Below, piece by piece: positions 36,001 through 44,429 of a stretch of DNA of 64,000 bases. The position numbers were made by a program, and so were the translations under genes. Under the pieces are notes generated by a model. That model saw nothing but the letters and a program-made list of their open reading frames with translations, was not told the DNA's origin and did no database searches. The stretch comes from Prevotella scopos JCM 17725 (GTDB lineage: Bacteria > Bacteroidota > Bacteroidia > Bacteroidales > Bacteroidaceae), in the NCBI RefSeq assembly GCF_018127785.1, contig NZ_CP072390.1:248001-312000 (forward strand), written 5' to 3'. Numbering within the stretch: the first letter of the stretch is position 1; the number at the start of each line of letters is the position of its first letter.

Positions 36001-36741
36001 GACGTTATATCCCTTATTGATACCATTATGGTTTCCAATAAAGGTAAAATACAAAACAGATCCAAGGCTGGTTGTTCCATCACCTCGAGTGAGTGTATAT
36101 GTATTTGACTGACCGCTTGCATCATGAGTTAGTTTTACAGGACTTCCTACCCATTTTGTAGCAATATTATCATCTGTGTTGATAGAATTTGGTTTGTTAT
36201 TCGACTTGATATAATCTTCTTTGATTTCACCAAAGTACCAAGGGAGGTTTCGTCCCCATGTTAGGTGTCCATCAAATGCTCCATCAAGAATGTCATAGTC
36301 TGCTTGTCCATAACTACCTTTTAGCTTATTCTTAATCTTAATGGTGTACTTTGTGATACGGAAACCTTTAGGTACAGCTAAAGCTGCATAAGAGTTGTAC
36401 ACACCAGTAATGTGTACCATTCGATTATCTTTCTCATAGAAACGAATGTTACCAGTGTGGTTACGCATCAAGCCATCAGCAGAAAATTTTGGATTATCTG
36501 TTGTTGTGTAGGTAAGTGGCGCCTGATTGTGAATAAACATAGAGCCATATCCACTTTGAGATCCTGCCTCTAGACTACTCTCAGAACGTACAGAGATAAT
36601 GTTACCTGTTTGTGGGCTAATAGTAACCTTTACGGCCTTACTACCTGTTTGTGCTGAGATGGCAATATTACACAAGAGTAATAATGCAATTACAACACAA
36701 AACTTAAGCCCATAGCGGGAGATAATTTTTTTTCTTTTCAT
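33001..36741 (-). CDS. Large secreted surface protein with T9SS-like C-terminal domain
   Basis: A 1246-residue exported protein. I use the ATG at 36741; a TTG one codon earlier is unlikely. The signal peptide has a basic start (MKRKKIISRYGLK) and a hydrophobic core ending ISA-QTG. The body is rich in Thr, Tyr, Asn and Gly, with no recognisable enzyme motif, and looks like a beta-rich adhesin-type protein. The last 75 residues (ELKIYNATGQNITRTI, VPTGLYIINGKKI) match the pattern of type IX secretion C-terminal sorting domains, so surface export through the outer membrane is likely. It precedes the 54-residue acidic gene. Confidence 0.8.
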   Translation of the reverse strand: MKRKKIISRYGLKFCVVIALLLLCNIAISAQTGSKAVKVTISPQTGNIISVRSESSLEAGSQSGYGSMFIHNQAPLTYTTTDNPKFSADGLMRNHTGNIRFYEKDNRMVHITGVYNSYAALAVPKGFRITKYTIKIKNKLKGSYGQADYDILDGAFDGHLTWGRNLPWYFGEIKEDYIKSNNKPNSINTDDNIATKWVGSPVKLTHDASGQSNTYTLTRGDGTTSLGSVLYFTFIGNHNGINKGYNVLTGFEYESIEVEYAPDVEFTVSMTPSNISETKTNLIENGFETRKIDVGEIKKVTKAGKTFLAYVPENIKQMEAKVKLFHETAVANGTWNKKEGNNENISVIQNDGKIWNALKSGIYYIEGPTKVENNYKDGTTKVVPIGYRITGATFNFSLGKNENYGTKGFKIKGDNNKYLTFNSTQYPTWSTQGTTWEQDSEGRIYTKDAYGYYYYLTMSGGVTTGTFYATTTTSKTSAYRNWYFDSEGNLYNSLYRTRYYLQAYGSYAVLSYYDQSTFYGKRESAGSTYTPQNYTIKVYDKTGQTVYQEVSVTPSASNGSITINGLNNDAVKFEILNTTGTALVNVDVKMEPLNPYISTADIVCTGAQGEEMTRTFTNATDFKMGGDLFEYKVPAGFSTPSQGVFSFRNLKSLFADDTYLNCDSHDGKARYSFVGSVYTPITGKDLYASDYNPNQSYLDKIDVKVAGNQPFIFNNSAQLDRNRNTQATLYLEETPFSSAAYSSQGGNFNAENSIVAMNETKTLYLFTKDETRYNIAPTVKEQHEAFAYYTTTIKLTTGEYDPKVEWVKIYDKTNYYKSDTDQDNEEPMYGAKVTTTAAGYDTESATSYGYLTLSQIKNAMTAALGGANAPTSLDQVLYVDNSQLFSVIGSANDAATGIMSMNTFRDALAKNAIVYLPYRSAAQATANNIAVAKEGSTSDFTSPVEFKLIDKNPFFAPYDIKLADDKFATYERKMTYNGYGADTYASIVLPFKLTVDTNGDHKDDNGGFFEFTVGKMKENGLTYTSTPQNQGTDYQATAQFEKLNTDTEANKSYMVRLPRANASNNILFTVREKAALIEKTISKAQLNEDGMINNTLNGSAANFKSYHTYSGLRLNKADRPNVFYFSYNKFVALRNLRKEVFYMWPFRAAYEFSSSAGAKMFSIFNISFDENNTETTGITDIANEPTLAITTAYNTIIATANKDTELKIYNATGQNITRTIVKSGETRTYSVPTGLYIINGKKITVK

Positions 36742-37406
36742 CAAATAATTACGTTATTTATAAATCTAAAATATTTAACAATATAGTTGTGGATACTATA
36801 TATGTTGTTTTTAGTTCGGTTAAATGTATGTATAAAATTACTTTGAATACAAATAATCTTGTTCTGTTTTGCAATAATTAACGATAAAATCGAGCCATTT
36901 GTATTTTATAACAGTTAACATATGTTTGTTTTGCTTATAGTCTTTTGAACGTTTGTAATATTATTGTTGAAGGCTATTTGTATTTTTGTTTACAAAAGAG
37001 ATTTTTTTGCTAAAGCTCTATGTTTTAGTCTGTAAATATTAGTTTGTGATTTTAATAAACCTCATAAGTTTATCTTAACTATGTGAGGAAATTTATAGAT
37101 GCATTATTTCTATGTGTGTGAATAAAATTAAACTTCAGTTTTACGAATCATAATATTATCCTCCAAAGCAATGTTTCTGTTAGTTAAATATAAAAAGAAT
37201 TATTAACGTTGTTATGAGTGCGATAGTGTCGTAAAGTTTTAAGCGAATTTTATAGGTGTGAGTTGGTTTTAGTATTGCCTATTTTAGGTTATTTGTGGGT
37301 TGTACCTTTTCTTTATGTTCTTCTTGGAAAGCTGTTTTCTGCGATTACGATCATATAATTGATCCTGTGATTAGATGATGACTTTATGATATAAGGTAAT
37401 CTATAT
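36742..37406. other. Long AT-rich divergent gap
   Basis: About 665 bases, strongly AT-rich, between the divergent secreted-protein gene and the flippase operon. No ORF, repeat or RNA structure can be supported. The promoter of the secreted protein must lie here but shows no clear consensus box. Confidence 0.5.
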
Positions 37407-37437
37407 TTTGCCTTCTCAAAGAAAAGCATTACATTTG
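37407..37437 (+). promoter_or_regulatory. Promoter of the flippase-hexapeptide-GT2 operon
   Basis: TTTG at 37407-37410, a 19-base spacer and TACATTTG at 37430-37437: a perfect match, giving a leader of about 44 bases. Confidence 0.8.
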
Positions 37438-37487
37438 CATGTTAATATTTATGGTGAAGAAGTTACTCTGCTGACATAGAAAAGCGA

Positions 37488-38930
37488 ATGGAAAAAGAAA
37501 CACTGAAGGAGAAAACAGCCAAAGGACTTTTTTGGGGTGCATTGAACAATGGTACAATGCAGCTCTTGAATATTGTTATTGGAATCTTTTTGGCACGTCT
37601 GCTCACACCAGCTGACTATGGATTGGTGGGAATGTTGGCAGTGTTTACTGCTATTGCGGGTGCCTTGCAGGAAAGTGGATTTACTGCAGCACTTGCCAAT
37701 ATGGAGCGTCCAACGGATAATGATTATAACTCTGTCTTTTGGTTTAGTGCTATAATGGGTTGGATTTCATATACAACCCTCTTCTTTTCAGCTCCTTTGA
37801 TTGCAGCTTTCTTTCATCATCCAGAGCTTATCAGTCTATCCCGTTTCGTCTTTGCATCATTGCTTTTCTCCTCATTAGGTACGGCTCCTGCAGCTTATCT
37901 TTTCAAAAATATGATGGTTAAAGAGACTGCTCTGCTGCGTATCACCTGCCTTTTTATTTCGGGTGTGGTAGGAATTATCTTAGCTTTAAAGGGTTATGCT
38001 TATTGGAGTTTGGCTTGGCAGCAAGTACTTTATATCAGTCTTACGAGTCTATGGCGTTTCTTTATCATTCCTTGGCGACCCTCTTTTCGCATCGACTTTA
38101 CCCCTGTAAAGAAGATGTTTTCCTTTAGTTATAAGATTCTTGTGACGACGATTGTCAATACGATCAGTCAGAATATTCTAACCTTTATCTTCGGTCGTTT
38201 ATATTCTGCAAAGGTAGTGGGAAACTTCTCTCAAGCCTTCAAGTGGGATACAATGGCAAGCACCTTTGTGTCTGGAACGGTGTCGCAGGTAGCGCAACCA
38301 GTGCTTGTCGAGGTGAATAAAGACCCAGAAAGGCAGGTGAATGTGTTCCGTAAGATGCTTCGTTTTACGGCATTCTTAGTCTTTCCTGCTATGTTTGGAT
38401 TGGCGATGATATCGTACGAATTTATCATTCTTCTTATATCAGATAAATGGATAGAGAGTATTCCTTTGCTACGAATTCTCTGTATTAGCGGTGCTTTTTT
38501 ACCATTCTACACGATGTATCAGAATCTTATCCTTAGTCGTGGTAAGTCTGTTGTTTATATGTGGTGTACGATAGCTTTAATCATTGCACAGATAGTCTTT
38601 GTGATTAGTTGCTATCAGCAAGGAGTGGTGTTTATGGTAAGTGCTTATACTATTGTAACCGTCTTATGGCTCTTCGTATGGCAGTTCTTTGCTGGAAGAG
38701 AGACGGGGTTACGCCTTTTTGATGTACTGAAGGATATCAGTCCTTACCTTTTAGCTTCAGTAGCAGTAATGGTGGTTGTTTATTTTGCAACCTCTTTCAT
38801 TCATAACCTCCTCTTACTCTTGATTATAAGAATTCTTTTGGCGGCTCTACTTTACTTTCTAATTATGAAATGGACAGGGTCACAGATACTCGTGGAGTGT
38901 ATGAATTATCTACATCGACGTAAGCAATAG
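37488..38930 (+). CDS. Wzx-like polysaccharide flippase (MOP superfamily, WzxC type)
   Basis: A 480-residue polytopic membrane protein with about 12-14 hydrophobic segments. The N-terminal block GLFWGALNNGTMQLLNIVIG and LARLLTPADYGLVGM is the hallmark of the polysaccharide_synt/WzxC flippases, which move lipid-linked glycan units across the inner membrane. It is the first gene of a plus-strand operon with a hexapeptide acyltransferase and a GT2 glycosyltransferase, so a surface-glycan role is likely. The exact substrate is unknown. Confidence 0.9.
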   Translation: MEKETLKEKTAKGLFWGALNNGTMQLLNIVIGIFLARLLTPADYGLVGMLAVFTAIAGALQESGFTAALANMERPTDNDYNSVFWFSAIMGWISYTTLFFSAPLIAAFFHHPELISLSRFVFASLLFSSLGTAPAAYLFKNMMVKETALLRITCLFISGVVGIILALKGYAYWSLAWQQVLYISLTSLWRFFIIPWRPSFRIDFTPVKKMFSFSYKILVTTIVNTISQNILTFIFGRLYSAKVVGNFSQAFKWDTMASTFVSGTVSQVAQPVLVEVNKDPERQVNVFRKMLRFTAFLVFPAMFGLAMISYEFIILLISDKWIESIPLLRILCISGAFLPFYTMYQNLILSRGKSVVYMWCTIALIIAQIVFVISCYQQGVVFMVSAYTIVTVLWLFVWQFFAGRETGLRLFDVLKDISPYLLASVAVMVVVYFATSFIHNLLLLLIIRILLAALLYFLIMKWTGSQILVECMNYLHRRKQ

Positions 38931-38990
38931 AGGAAAAGGAGTGCTTGGAAGATAAAGGAATAAGTTGTAAATTTGCATAAAAAAGAGAAG

Positions 38991-39554
38991 ATGAACCCAT
39001 TTGTTCAAGGCGTAATACTTACTGTGTCCTCCCTAAGGTTGATTCCACATATCCTACTATATAAGTTGTATAGAGCGAAGATTGATGATGATCTCCTACA
39101 AGTGCAGGACCGAAAACGAGGGGTGTGTAACTTCGTGAAGGTGATGACGCGTGAGCGTACCTTTCGCAATCTTTTCTATTATAGAATAGGTGAATACATG
39201 TCAACACCCATCAAATGGCTGTGTCCTGGCGAACGAACATTGAACATCTGGTGCCCTTCTATTGGCAAAGGTGCTCATTTTGAACATAACTATGCTACCT
39301 ACCTAAATGCAGAGAGTATTGGTAAGGACTTCTATTGCCTTCAGTTGGTAACCTTGGGAACAGGACATCATGAAGGTCAAGAAGGTCGCCCTATAATTGG
39401 TGATAATGTGAAAATAATGACTGGAGCAACCGTCTTTGGGCCAATTCGTATCGGTAATAATGTTACGATAGGAGCTGGAGCGGTCGTCTTTAAGGATGTA
39501 CCTGATGGTTGCACAGTAGTTGGTAACCCTGCAAGAATCGTAAAACAGCAATAA
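38991..39554 (+). CDS. Hexapeptide-repeat acyltransferase (serine acetyltransferase-like)
   Basis: A 187-residue left-handed beta-helix acyltransferase. I use the ATG at 38991; an in-frame TTG 18 bases upstream is less likely. The hexapeptide rungs run from about residue 85 to 180 (VKIMTGATVFGPIRIGNNV, then TIGAGAVV), with a conserved His pair in GTGHHEG and a closing VVGNPARIV. Most relatives O-acetylate sugars or serine with acetyl-CoA. Placed between a flippase and a glycosyltransferase, it probably acetylates a glycan intermediate. Confidence 0.83.
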   Translation: MNPFVQGVILTVSSLRLIPHILLYKLYRAKIDDDLLQVQDRKRGVCNFVKVMTRERTFRNLFYYRIGEYMSTPIKWLCPGERTLNIWCPSIGKGAHFEHNYATYLNAESIGKDFYCLQLVTLGTGHHEGQEGRPIIGDNVKIMTGATVFGPIRIGNNVTIGAGAVVFKDVPDGCTVVGNPARIVKQQ

Positions 39555-39571
39555 TTCAAGTCGATAATAGC

Positions 39572-40399
39572 ATGAAATTGGAATATCCAAAGATAACAGT
39601 TGTAACGCCTTCTTATAATCAAGGACAGTTCATAGAAGCAACGATTAAATCGGTCATCGGACAGCAATACCCTAACTTGGAGTATATTGTTTGTGATGGT
39701 GGATCTACCGATGAAACCGTGGAAATATTGAAGAAGTACGCTGATAAGATTACATGGTGGTGTAGTGAGAAAGATAATGGACAAAGTGACGCCATCAATA
39801 AGGGGATGCATAGAGCTACTGGTGACATTGTTTGTTGGATAAATAGCGATGATGTGTTGTTGCCAGGAACCTTACTTATTGTAGCAAAATTCTTTCATGA
39901 CCATCCTGATACAGACTTCGCCAATGGCTATACGGTCGAGATTGACAAGGAAGGGAAGATTATTAACTTCACGCATATCGTAATGAATCATTTCTTTTTT
40001 CGTCATGGCTGTTATAATATCTCACAACCAGGAATGTTTTGGAAACGTAAGATTTTCGATAAAATCGGCTATATTGATGAGTCTTTTCATGCAAAGATGG
40101 ATGTGGAATGGCTCATTAGGGTGTACGAAGCAGGGCTGAAAGTAAGACGTATCAATCGTAATTTGGGTGCAATTCGTATTTACCCAGAGACCAAAACGGC
40201 ACAAGGAGGAACAATTTGGAAACGTGATACAGATGCACTTCGTGCGATGTATCTTGGAAAGTATTTGCCAGAAAATGGCCGATGTTATCGTCCTTTCTTC
40301 AAGTTGTACAAGATTCTTGATGGTTGTATGTTCCGTAATGCCATAAGGAAATGGCAGTATTGTGGTAAGCCTGTTACAACTTATAAAGAGAATCTTTAA
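39572..40399 (+). CDS. Family 2 glycosyltransferase
   Basis: A 275-residue GT-A fold glycosyltransferase. It has the family start ITVVTPSYNQGQFIEATIKS, a nucleotide-sugar loop CDGGSTDETVEIL, and the metal site CWINSDDV (about residue 90). It lacks membrane helices and probably acts on the cytoplasmic face of the membrane. It starts 17 bases after the acyltransferase and ends the operon, followed by a terminator. Donor and acceptor cannot be told. Confidence 0.92.
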   Translation: MKLEYPKITVVTPSYNQGQFIEATIKSVIGQQYPNLEYIVCDGGSTDETVEILKKYADKITWWCSEKDNGQSDAINKGMHRATGDIVCWINSDDVLLPGTLLIVAKFFHDHPDTDFANGYTVEIDKEGKIINFTHIVMNHFFFRHGCYNISQPGMFWKRKIFDKIGYIDESFHAKMDVEWLIRVYEAGLKVRRINRNLGAIRIYPETKTAQGGTIWKRDTDALRAMYLGKYLPENGRCYRPFFKLYKILDGCMFRNAIRKWQYCGKPVTTYKENL

Positions 40400-40450
40400 C
40401 AACGTCTTCCCCTGTAATAAAGCAGGACAGATGAAAAAAAAACGAAAACG

Positions 40451-40477
40451 ACTTCCCTAAGGCATAAGGGAGTTGTT
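40451..40477 (+). terminator. Terminator after the flippase operon
   Basis: ACTTCCCT and AGGGAGT pair across 9 bases, followed by TGTTTTTGTTTG, between the convergent GT2 and DUF6080-like genes. Confidence 0.7.
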
Positions 40478-40500
40478 TTTGTTTGTTTGTGCAGAGGACT

Positions 40501-41865
40501 TTAATGTGGGGCAACAAAGCCTCGTAACATATAAGGAATGATGAGGCTGAGGTTGTAAACTATTAAGGCAAGCGTTAAAGCTGCAATAAAAAGTCTTGCT
40601 CCTATTAGTACTCGTCTTTGTTTGATACGTTTAAACAGATAGCTTATTGCTATTGGGATGATGAACAACCAATGTGCCCCCATGATATAAACTTCGATGA
40701 TACCGAAGCCGAGAATGATATGGAGCGCAATGTCTGTGGCAAACCAAGCCATACATAATTGTAGGAATTTGTCCTTTCTACCCACGATGATTCCGCCTAA
40801 AAACAAAAGTATGATTATTGCTTCAGCTATATAATTAAGTACACAACTATACCTGACGATGATTGGGCGTGACTTGTTTACATCTTCCAATACGTGTTTT
40901 TGATGAAGTTGTAAACTCTCACCGAAGAGATTCTCTACGACTGCGTCAGTTCGTGAACTTGATAAGTCAGTCCATTCAAAGAATCTATTGTTGGCTACTT
41001 GCGTTCCAGTACGACTTTTCATGAACTCATGTTGCTTCTCATACTTAGCAGCAAACTTCAAGTCTTTCTTCAGTTTCTTTTCTTTTACCTTTGCTTGTAC
41101 TTTCGCATCTGGTTCAACGAACGCCTGCTGTTGATAGCTATAAATTGCGAATAATGCACAAAGTGGTAGAATAAAGCTAATGAAGAAGTGCTTTATCCGA
41201 AAAGTTTTCTTACCATTGACAAACAAATCAGCCAAGCCAATCTTTGCGATATTCGTAAAGGTTATGCCTGCTGCAAAGAATGACAAGAGCATTGTTTGCC
41301 ATGCTTTCATGCTACTTTTCTCCCGTTTCATCGCTCTTCCAGCAAGGTATAATGTCATAGTTAGGAAGAATAGTGTGAAGATAAAATGGTCTGGCACAAA
41401 CACTGTGAGCAGGATAGAGGCAAAAGAAAAGAAGAAGACCGTTAGTAACAGAGCGTCTTTTCTTCTTAATTCTTGTACTTTCACAAAGATGCGATAGATG
41501 AAAAGACAACTATAAGTAGCGGCTAGTACATTGAAGAAAGCTTCGATGAATATGGCATTATTTCTACCTGTGAGATCCATTAGCCAGTGATTGAGGAGAT
41601 AGAAAGGATAGAAAAAAGTTGGTAACAATGGGTGACGATAGAGCTGATAATAAATTTTCCATCGTGACATTGTCATGTAGGAAAGGTTGTCGAAGCCCGA
41701 GACAGTGTAATGGTCGAAGAATAATCCCCAAAAACCTAAGTTGCCTCCTCTGGTAAACAAACCATAGTTATAGGCTATCATGAGCCAGTTTAGTGCCAAG
41801 AAAGCTAAGAATGCTACCAGGCATAGTCGCCTTTCACCACGTTTTATCGCAAAGATATTTCGCAT
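40501..41865 (-). CDS. Polytopic membrane protein, DUF6080-like (paralogue 1)
   Basis: A 454-residue protein with about ten hydrophobic segments and one hydrophilic, Lys/Gln-rich stretch near 265-325. It is a clear paralogue of its neighbour: both share GFWxxFF, a SGxDNxSxMT-type block, the RHPL...FYPxYLLNHWL loop, VPDHFI and a C-terminal GFGIxEVYIM. I believe this is the Bacteroidetes family DUF6080, from memory. The loop with Asp and Arg-His-Pro after the first helix recalls GT-C glycosyltransferases using lipid-phosphate sugars; that is inference. It lies 9 bases after the paralogue. Confidence 0.75.
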   Translation of the reverse strand: MRNIFAIKRGERRLCLVAFLAFLALNWLMIAYNYGLFTRGGNLGFWGLFFDHYTVSGFDNLSYMTMSRWKIYYQLYRHPLLPTFFYPFYLLNHWLMDLTGRNNAIFIEAFFNVLAATYSCLFIYRIFVKVQELRRKDALLLTVFFFSFASILLTVFVPDHFIFTLFFLTMTLYLAGRAMKREKSSMKAWQTMLLSFFAAGITFTNIAKIGLADLFVNGKKTFRIKHFFISFILPLCALFAIYSYQQQAFVEPDAKVQAKVKEKKLKKDLKFAAKYEKQHEFMKSRTGTQVANNRFFEWTDLSSSRTDAVVENLFGESLQLHQKHVLEDVNKSRPIIVRYSCVLNYIAEAIIILLFLGGIIVGRKDKFLQLCMAWFATDIALHIILGFGIIEVYIMGAHWLFIIPIAISYLFKRIKQRRVLIGARLFIAALTLALIVYNLSLIIPYMLRGFVAPH

Positions 41866-41874
41866 GACGTCCTT

Positions 41875-43227
41875 TTATAAGTTAAGTAGATAGTTGGCTG
41901 TTAATCCTCCGTTGTAAACCCAAAGGAAAATCGTAATCACTAATAGCATGCCGCGCAGTATTTGACGGTGTCTATGAGAAAGTCCTTTCATAAGATAACC
42001 ATAAGCTATTGGGATGATGAAAGCCCAGCCTGATGCCATGATATAAACCTCTGTAATGCCAAAACCAAGAATGAGATGCAGTGTTATATCACAAGCAAAC
42101 CACGCCAAAAGCATTTGGAAGAAGCGTTTCCGCCAACCGAAAATAATTCCCATGACAAAGAGCACAATCATGATGGCTTCTATCGCATAGTTTATAATCC
42201 AGTTGTACGCTACGAAAACCGGTCTGTCCCAAGCAACATCTTTCAGCAGATAACGTTGGTGCAACTGAATAGATTCGCCGAAGAAGTTCTCTACCAAAGT
42301 CGTTGAACGAGGTGTTGAACCATCAAGCCAATCCAGCACTGACCCCTTTGACATGGTCTGCCCTAAATGTGATTTCTGCCAAGCATTACGCTTCTTTTGA
42401 AATTCTTCCACTCCCTTAGGGTCCTTTTGTTTCTTTACTTTTTCTATGTTGCTGATAATAGCCTTTTGAGGGACCTCTAAAAGGTAATATTGTGCTTGCT
42501 GAATACCAATCAACAAGATGCATGGAAGGATTACGCCAATCATGATATACTTCCATGTAAAGAACTTTTTCTGATTTGTAAATAGCCCAGCAAGATAAAT
42601 CTTTGCACCATTAGAGGTAGCCATACCCGCAGTGAAAAAGGTCAGGATAAATGACTGCCAAGCTGTCAATAATTCTCTCTTCTTCATCTTTTTACCACAA
42701 ATATACAATGTCATCAGAAGAAACATCATTGATACGATGAAATGGTCGGGTACCATCGATGGTATAAGGATATGTCCGAAGGAGAAGAGGAGTAGGGTTA
42801 GGAGAGTCGCATCGAACTGTCTCAATCCCATGACTTCACGGAAAATACGATAGGCGAACACCACCGCATAGAAGGCTGAGAGTACGATGATGATAGCCAT
42901 GAAGTACACAGCAAAGTTATATCCAAAAATATCTATGAGCCAGTGGTTCAATAGGTAAAGTGGATAAAGGAAGGTGAGATATAGCGGATGGCGTAAAGTC
43001 ATGAAATGGATGCGCATCCCTGAAATGGTTATCCATGACCAGTTATCATAGCCTGACATACGGAAATTCTTGGTAAAGATACTCCAAAAACCGCCATGTG
43101 CGCCCATTGTATAGACGTGGTAATGGCTTATGATGAGTAATGTATTGAAAGTAAGGAAGACAGCTAGCATGATGAAAACCAACCAGCGTTCCTCTTTCTT
43201 CACCTTGAATATATTGAATATGTGCAT
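41875..43227 (-). CDS. Polytopic membrane protein, DUF6080-like (paralogue 2)
   Basis: A 450-residue paralogue of the next gene with the same order of membrane segments and a similar hydrophilic loop near 265-330. I start it at the ATG at 43227 (MHIFNIFKVKKEERW), which aligns with the paralogue's N-terminus. A GTG at 43248 would lie upstream of the predicted transcription start. A perfect promoter sits at 43251-43281. Together the two genes probably form their own transcript just after gtrA, inside a region for polyprenyl-linked sugar work. Confidence 0.75.
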   Translation of the reverse strand: MHIFNIFKVKKEERWLVFIMLAVFLTFNTLLIISHYHVYTMGAHGGFWSIFTKNFRMSGYDNWSWITISGMRIHFMTLRHPLYLTFLYPLYLLNHWLIDIFGYNFAVYFMAIIIVLSAFYAVVFAYRIFREVMGLRQFDATLLTLLLFSFGHILIPSMVPDHFIVSMMFLLMTLYICGKKMKKRELLTAWQSFILTFFTAGMATSNGAKIYLAGLFTNQKKFFTWKYIMIGVILPCILLIGIQQAQYYLLEVPQKAIISNIEKVKKQKDPKGVEEFQKKRNAWQKSHLGQTMSKGSVLDWLDGSTPRSTTLVENFFGESIQLHQRYLLKDVAWDRPVFVAYNWIINYAIEAIMIVLFVMGIIFGWRKRFFQMLLAWFACDITLHLILGFGITEVYIMASGWAFIIPIAYGYLMKGLSHRHRQILRGMLLVITIFLWVYNGGLTANYLLNL

Positions 43228-43250
43228 TGAGTAGCTTTGATTAATCACTG

Positions 43251-43281
43251 CAAAGGTACAAATTAAAGCAGATTAAACAAA
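43251..43281 (-). promoter_or_regulatory. Promoter of the DUF6080-like gene pair
   Basis: On the minus strand TTTG, a 19-base spacer and TACCTTTG. It predicts a leader of about 17 bases to the ATG at 43227 and so decides that start. Confidence 0.8.
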
Positions 43282-43332
43282 GGAAATAAGAGGAAGAACT
43301 CGTTTTGTGCGTAGTACTCTGTCTTCTATTCC

Positions 43333-43399
43333 GAATTATTTTCACGTAAAAAAGATATTCTTTTCAGGAAAATAAATATTTCTTTTCATGAAAATAATT
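43333..43399. repeat. 67-bp AT-rich palindromic element, copy 2
   Basis: Same ends and same length as the copy at 29043-29109, with mismatches only in the middle. It lies between gtrA and the DUF6080-like pair. Confidence 0.7.
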
Positions 43400-43429
43400 T
43401 GAAGGTGAGGCTTAATAAGGAACAAAACC

Positions 43430-43819
43430 TCACTTCTTATGTAAGAAAAAGCGTACTAAAAGGAAGTTGATTGGTACACAGATAGCGAACATAGGAATCA
43501 ATGCTATCTGTTTGCTGAAGCCTAACCAAAGGAAGAGTTTTAGGAAACCACTCTGCAAAAGATAATTGGTAATATGCGAAAAGACAAATCCTGCTCCTCG
43601 TTTTGTCGTTGACTTTACGCGGAAGGTGTAACGTGTGGAAGCAATATAGTTAAATATAAAGCTAACCAGGTAAGCAATAGTATTTGCGATGAGGGGCTGT
43701 AGCCAGCATATTAACAGTAAATATGTGCTATATTGTATGGCTGCAGCTGATGATCCAACGATGATAAAACGTACGATTTCACCGAGCTTTTTCCTGTCTT
43801 TTATCTCATTTCTTAGCAT
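43430..43819 (-). CDS. GtrA-family small membrane protein
   Basis: A 129-residue protein with four membrane segments (VRFIIVGSSAAAIQYSTYLLL begins the first). I use the ATG at 43819; longer starts extend into the upstream gene. GtrA-like proteins help flip or handle polyprenyl-phosphate sugars; a mycobacterial homologue (Rv3789) acts with decaprenyl-phosphate arabinose synthesis. It overlaps the HAD gene by 14 bases and follows a UbiA-type phosphoribosyltransferase, matching that role. Confidence 0.85.
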   Translation of the reverse strand: MLRNEIKDRKKLGEIVRFIIVGSSAAAIQYSTYLLLICWLQPLIANTIAYLVSFIFNYIASTRYTFRVKSTTKRGAGFVFSHITNYLLQSGFLKLFLWLGFSKQIALIPMFAICVPINFLLVRFFLHKK

Positions 43820-44426
43820 CTCGTTTCTTATTTCTGAAAGGTTTGTAATAGCCTTTGTCTGCAAAGTCAAGTAACTCTTTATCGCCTTTGCTGTCACCGA
43901 AAGCTATCAAGTCATAGGCTTCGCGATGTGGGTAAAGTGCCAATAGGCGATTTACCTTCTCTTGTCCGTAGCAGTTTTTAGTGGTAAATCTACCTGTAAG
44001 GTAATTCTCTTTTACTTCAATCTGAGTTCCTAAGATTTTTATCTTATCATCGATTCCATCGAAGAAAGGGCGTACCCAGTTGTCTATGCTCGCACTGATG
44101 ATAAGTACTATTACGTTTTGTTCTTCAATAACCTTCCTTACTTTTTCTTCTCCGGCAGGTCGAAGCAAGTGTTTGTTCTGCTGTGCAAAGCGTGTACAGA
44201 GGGTGTTGAAATCGTCAATTCTTATCCCTTTGAAGAAAAAGGAGAATATCTTCTGTTTTGCTTTCTCGTTGGGGTAAAGGTGGGTTTTCATCAAGATTAG
44301 TATCGGTGAAAAGAGTAGAAACCCCAAGAACATCTGCCTGCTTCCTTTTGTAAAGCGGATAAATTCTATAAGGGTATCCTTAGTAGTCAATGTCCCATCG
44401 AAATCAAAGGCATATATCTTTTTCAT
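43806..44426 (-). CDS. HAD-IB family phosphatase
   Basis: A 206-residue haloacid-dehalogenase phosphatase. The nucleophile motif is FDFDGTLTTKD (residues 6-16), followed by ISASIDNWV (motif II) and FGDSKGDKELL (motif IV). HAD-IB members include phosphoserine phosphatase-like enzymes. It sits 3 bases after the UbiA-type phosphoribosyltransferase gene. In such pairs the phosphatase could remove the 5-phosphate from polyprenyl-phospho-ribose-5-phosphate; that role is inferred from position. Two hydrophobic stretches near 30-55 may anchor it to the membrane. Confidence 0.85.
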   Translation of the reverse strand: MKKIYAFDFDGTLTTKDTLIEFIRFTKGSRQMFLGFLLFSPILILMKTHLYPNEKAKQKIFSFFFKGIRIDDFNTLCTRFAQQNKHLLRPAGEEKVRKVIEEQNVIVLIISASIDNWVRPFFDGIDDKIKILGTQIEVKENYLTGRFTTKNCYGQEKVNRLLALYPHREAYDLIAFGDSKGDKELLDFADKGYYKPFRNKKRDAKK

Positions 44427-44429
44427 TTC

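Noticed and set aside
43228..43248. GTG start at 43248 for the DUF6080-like gene
   Set aside because: It would lie upstream of the transcription start predicted from the perfect promoter at 43251-43281, and the extra residues do not align with the paralogue.
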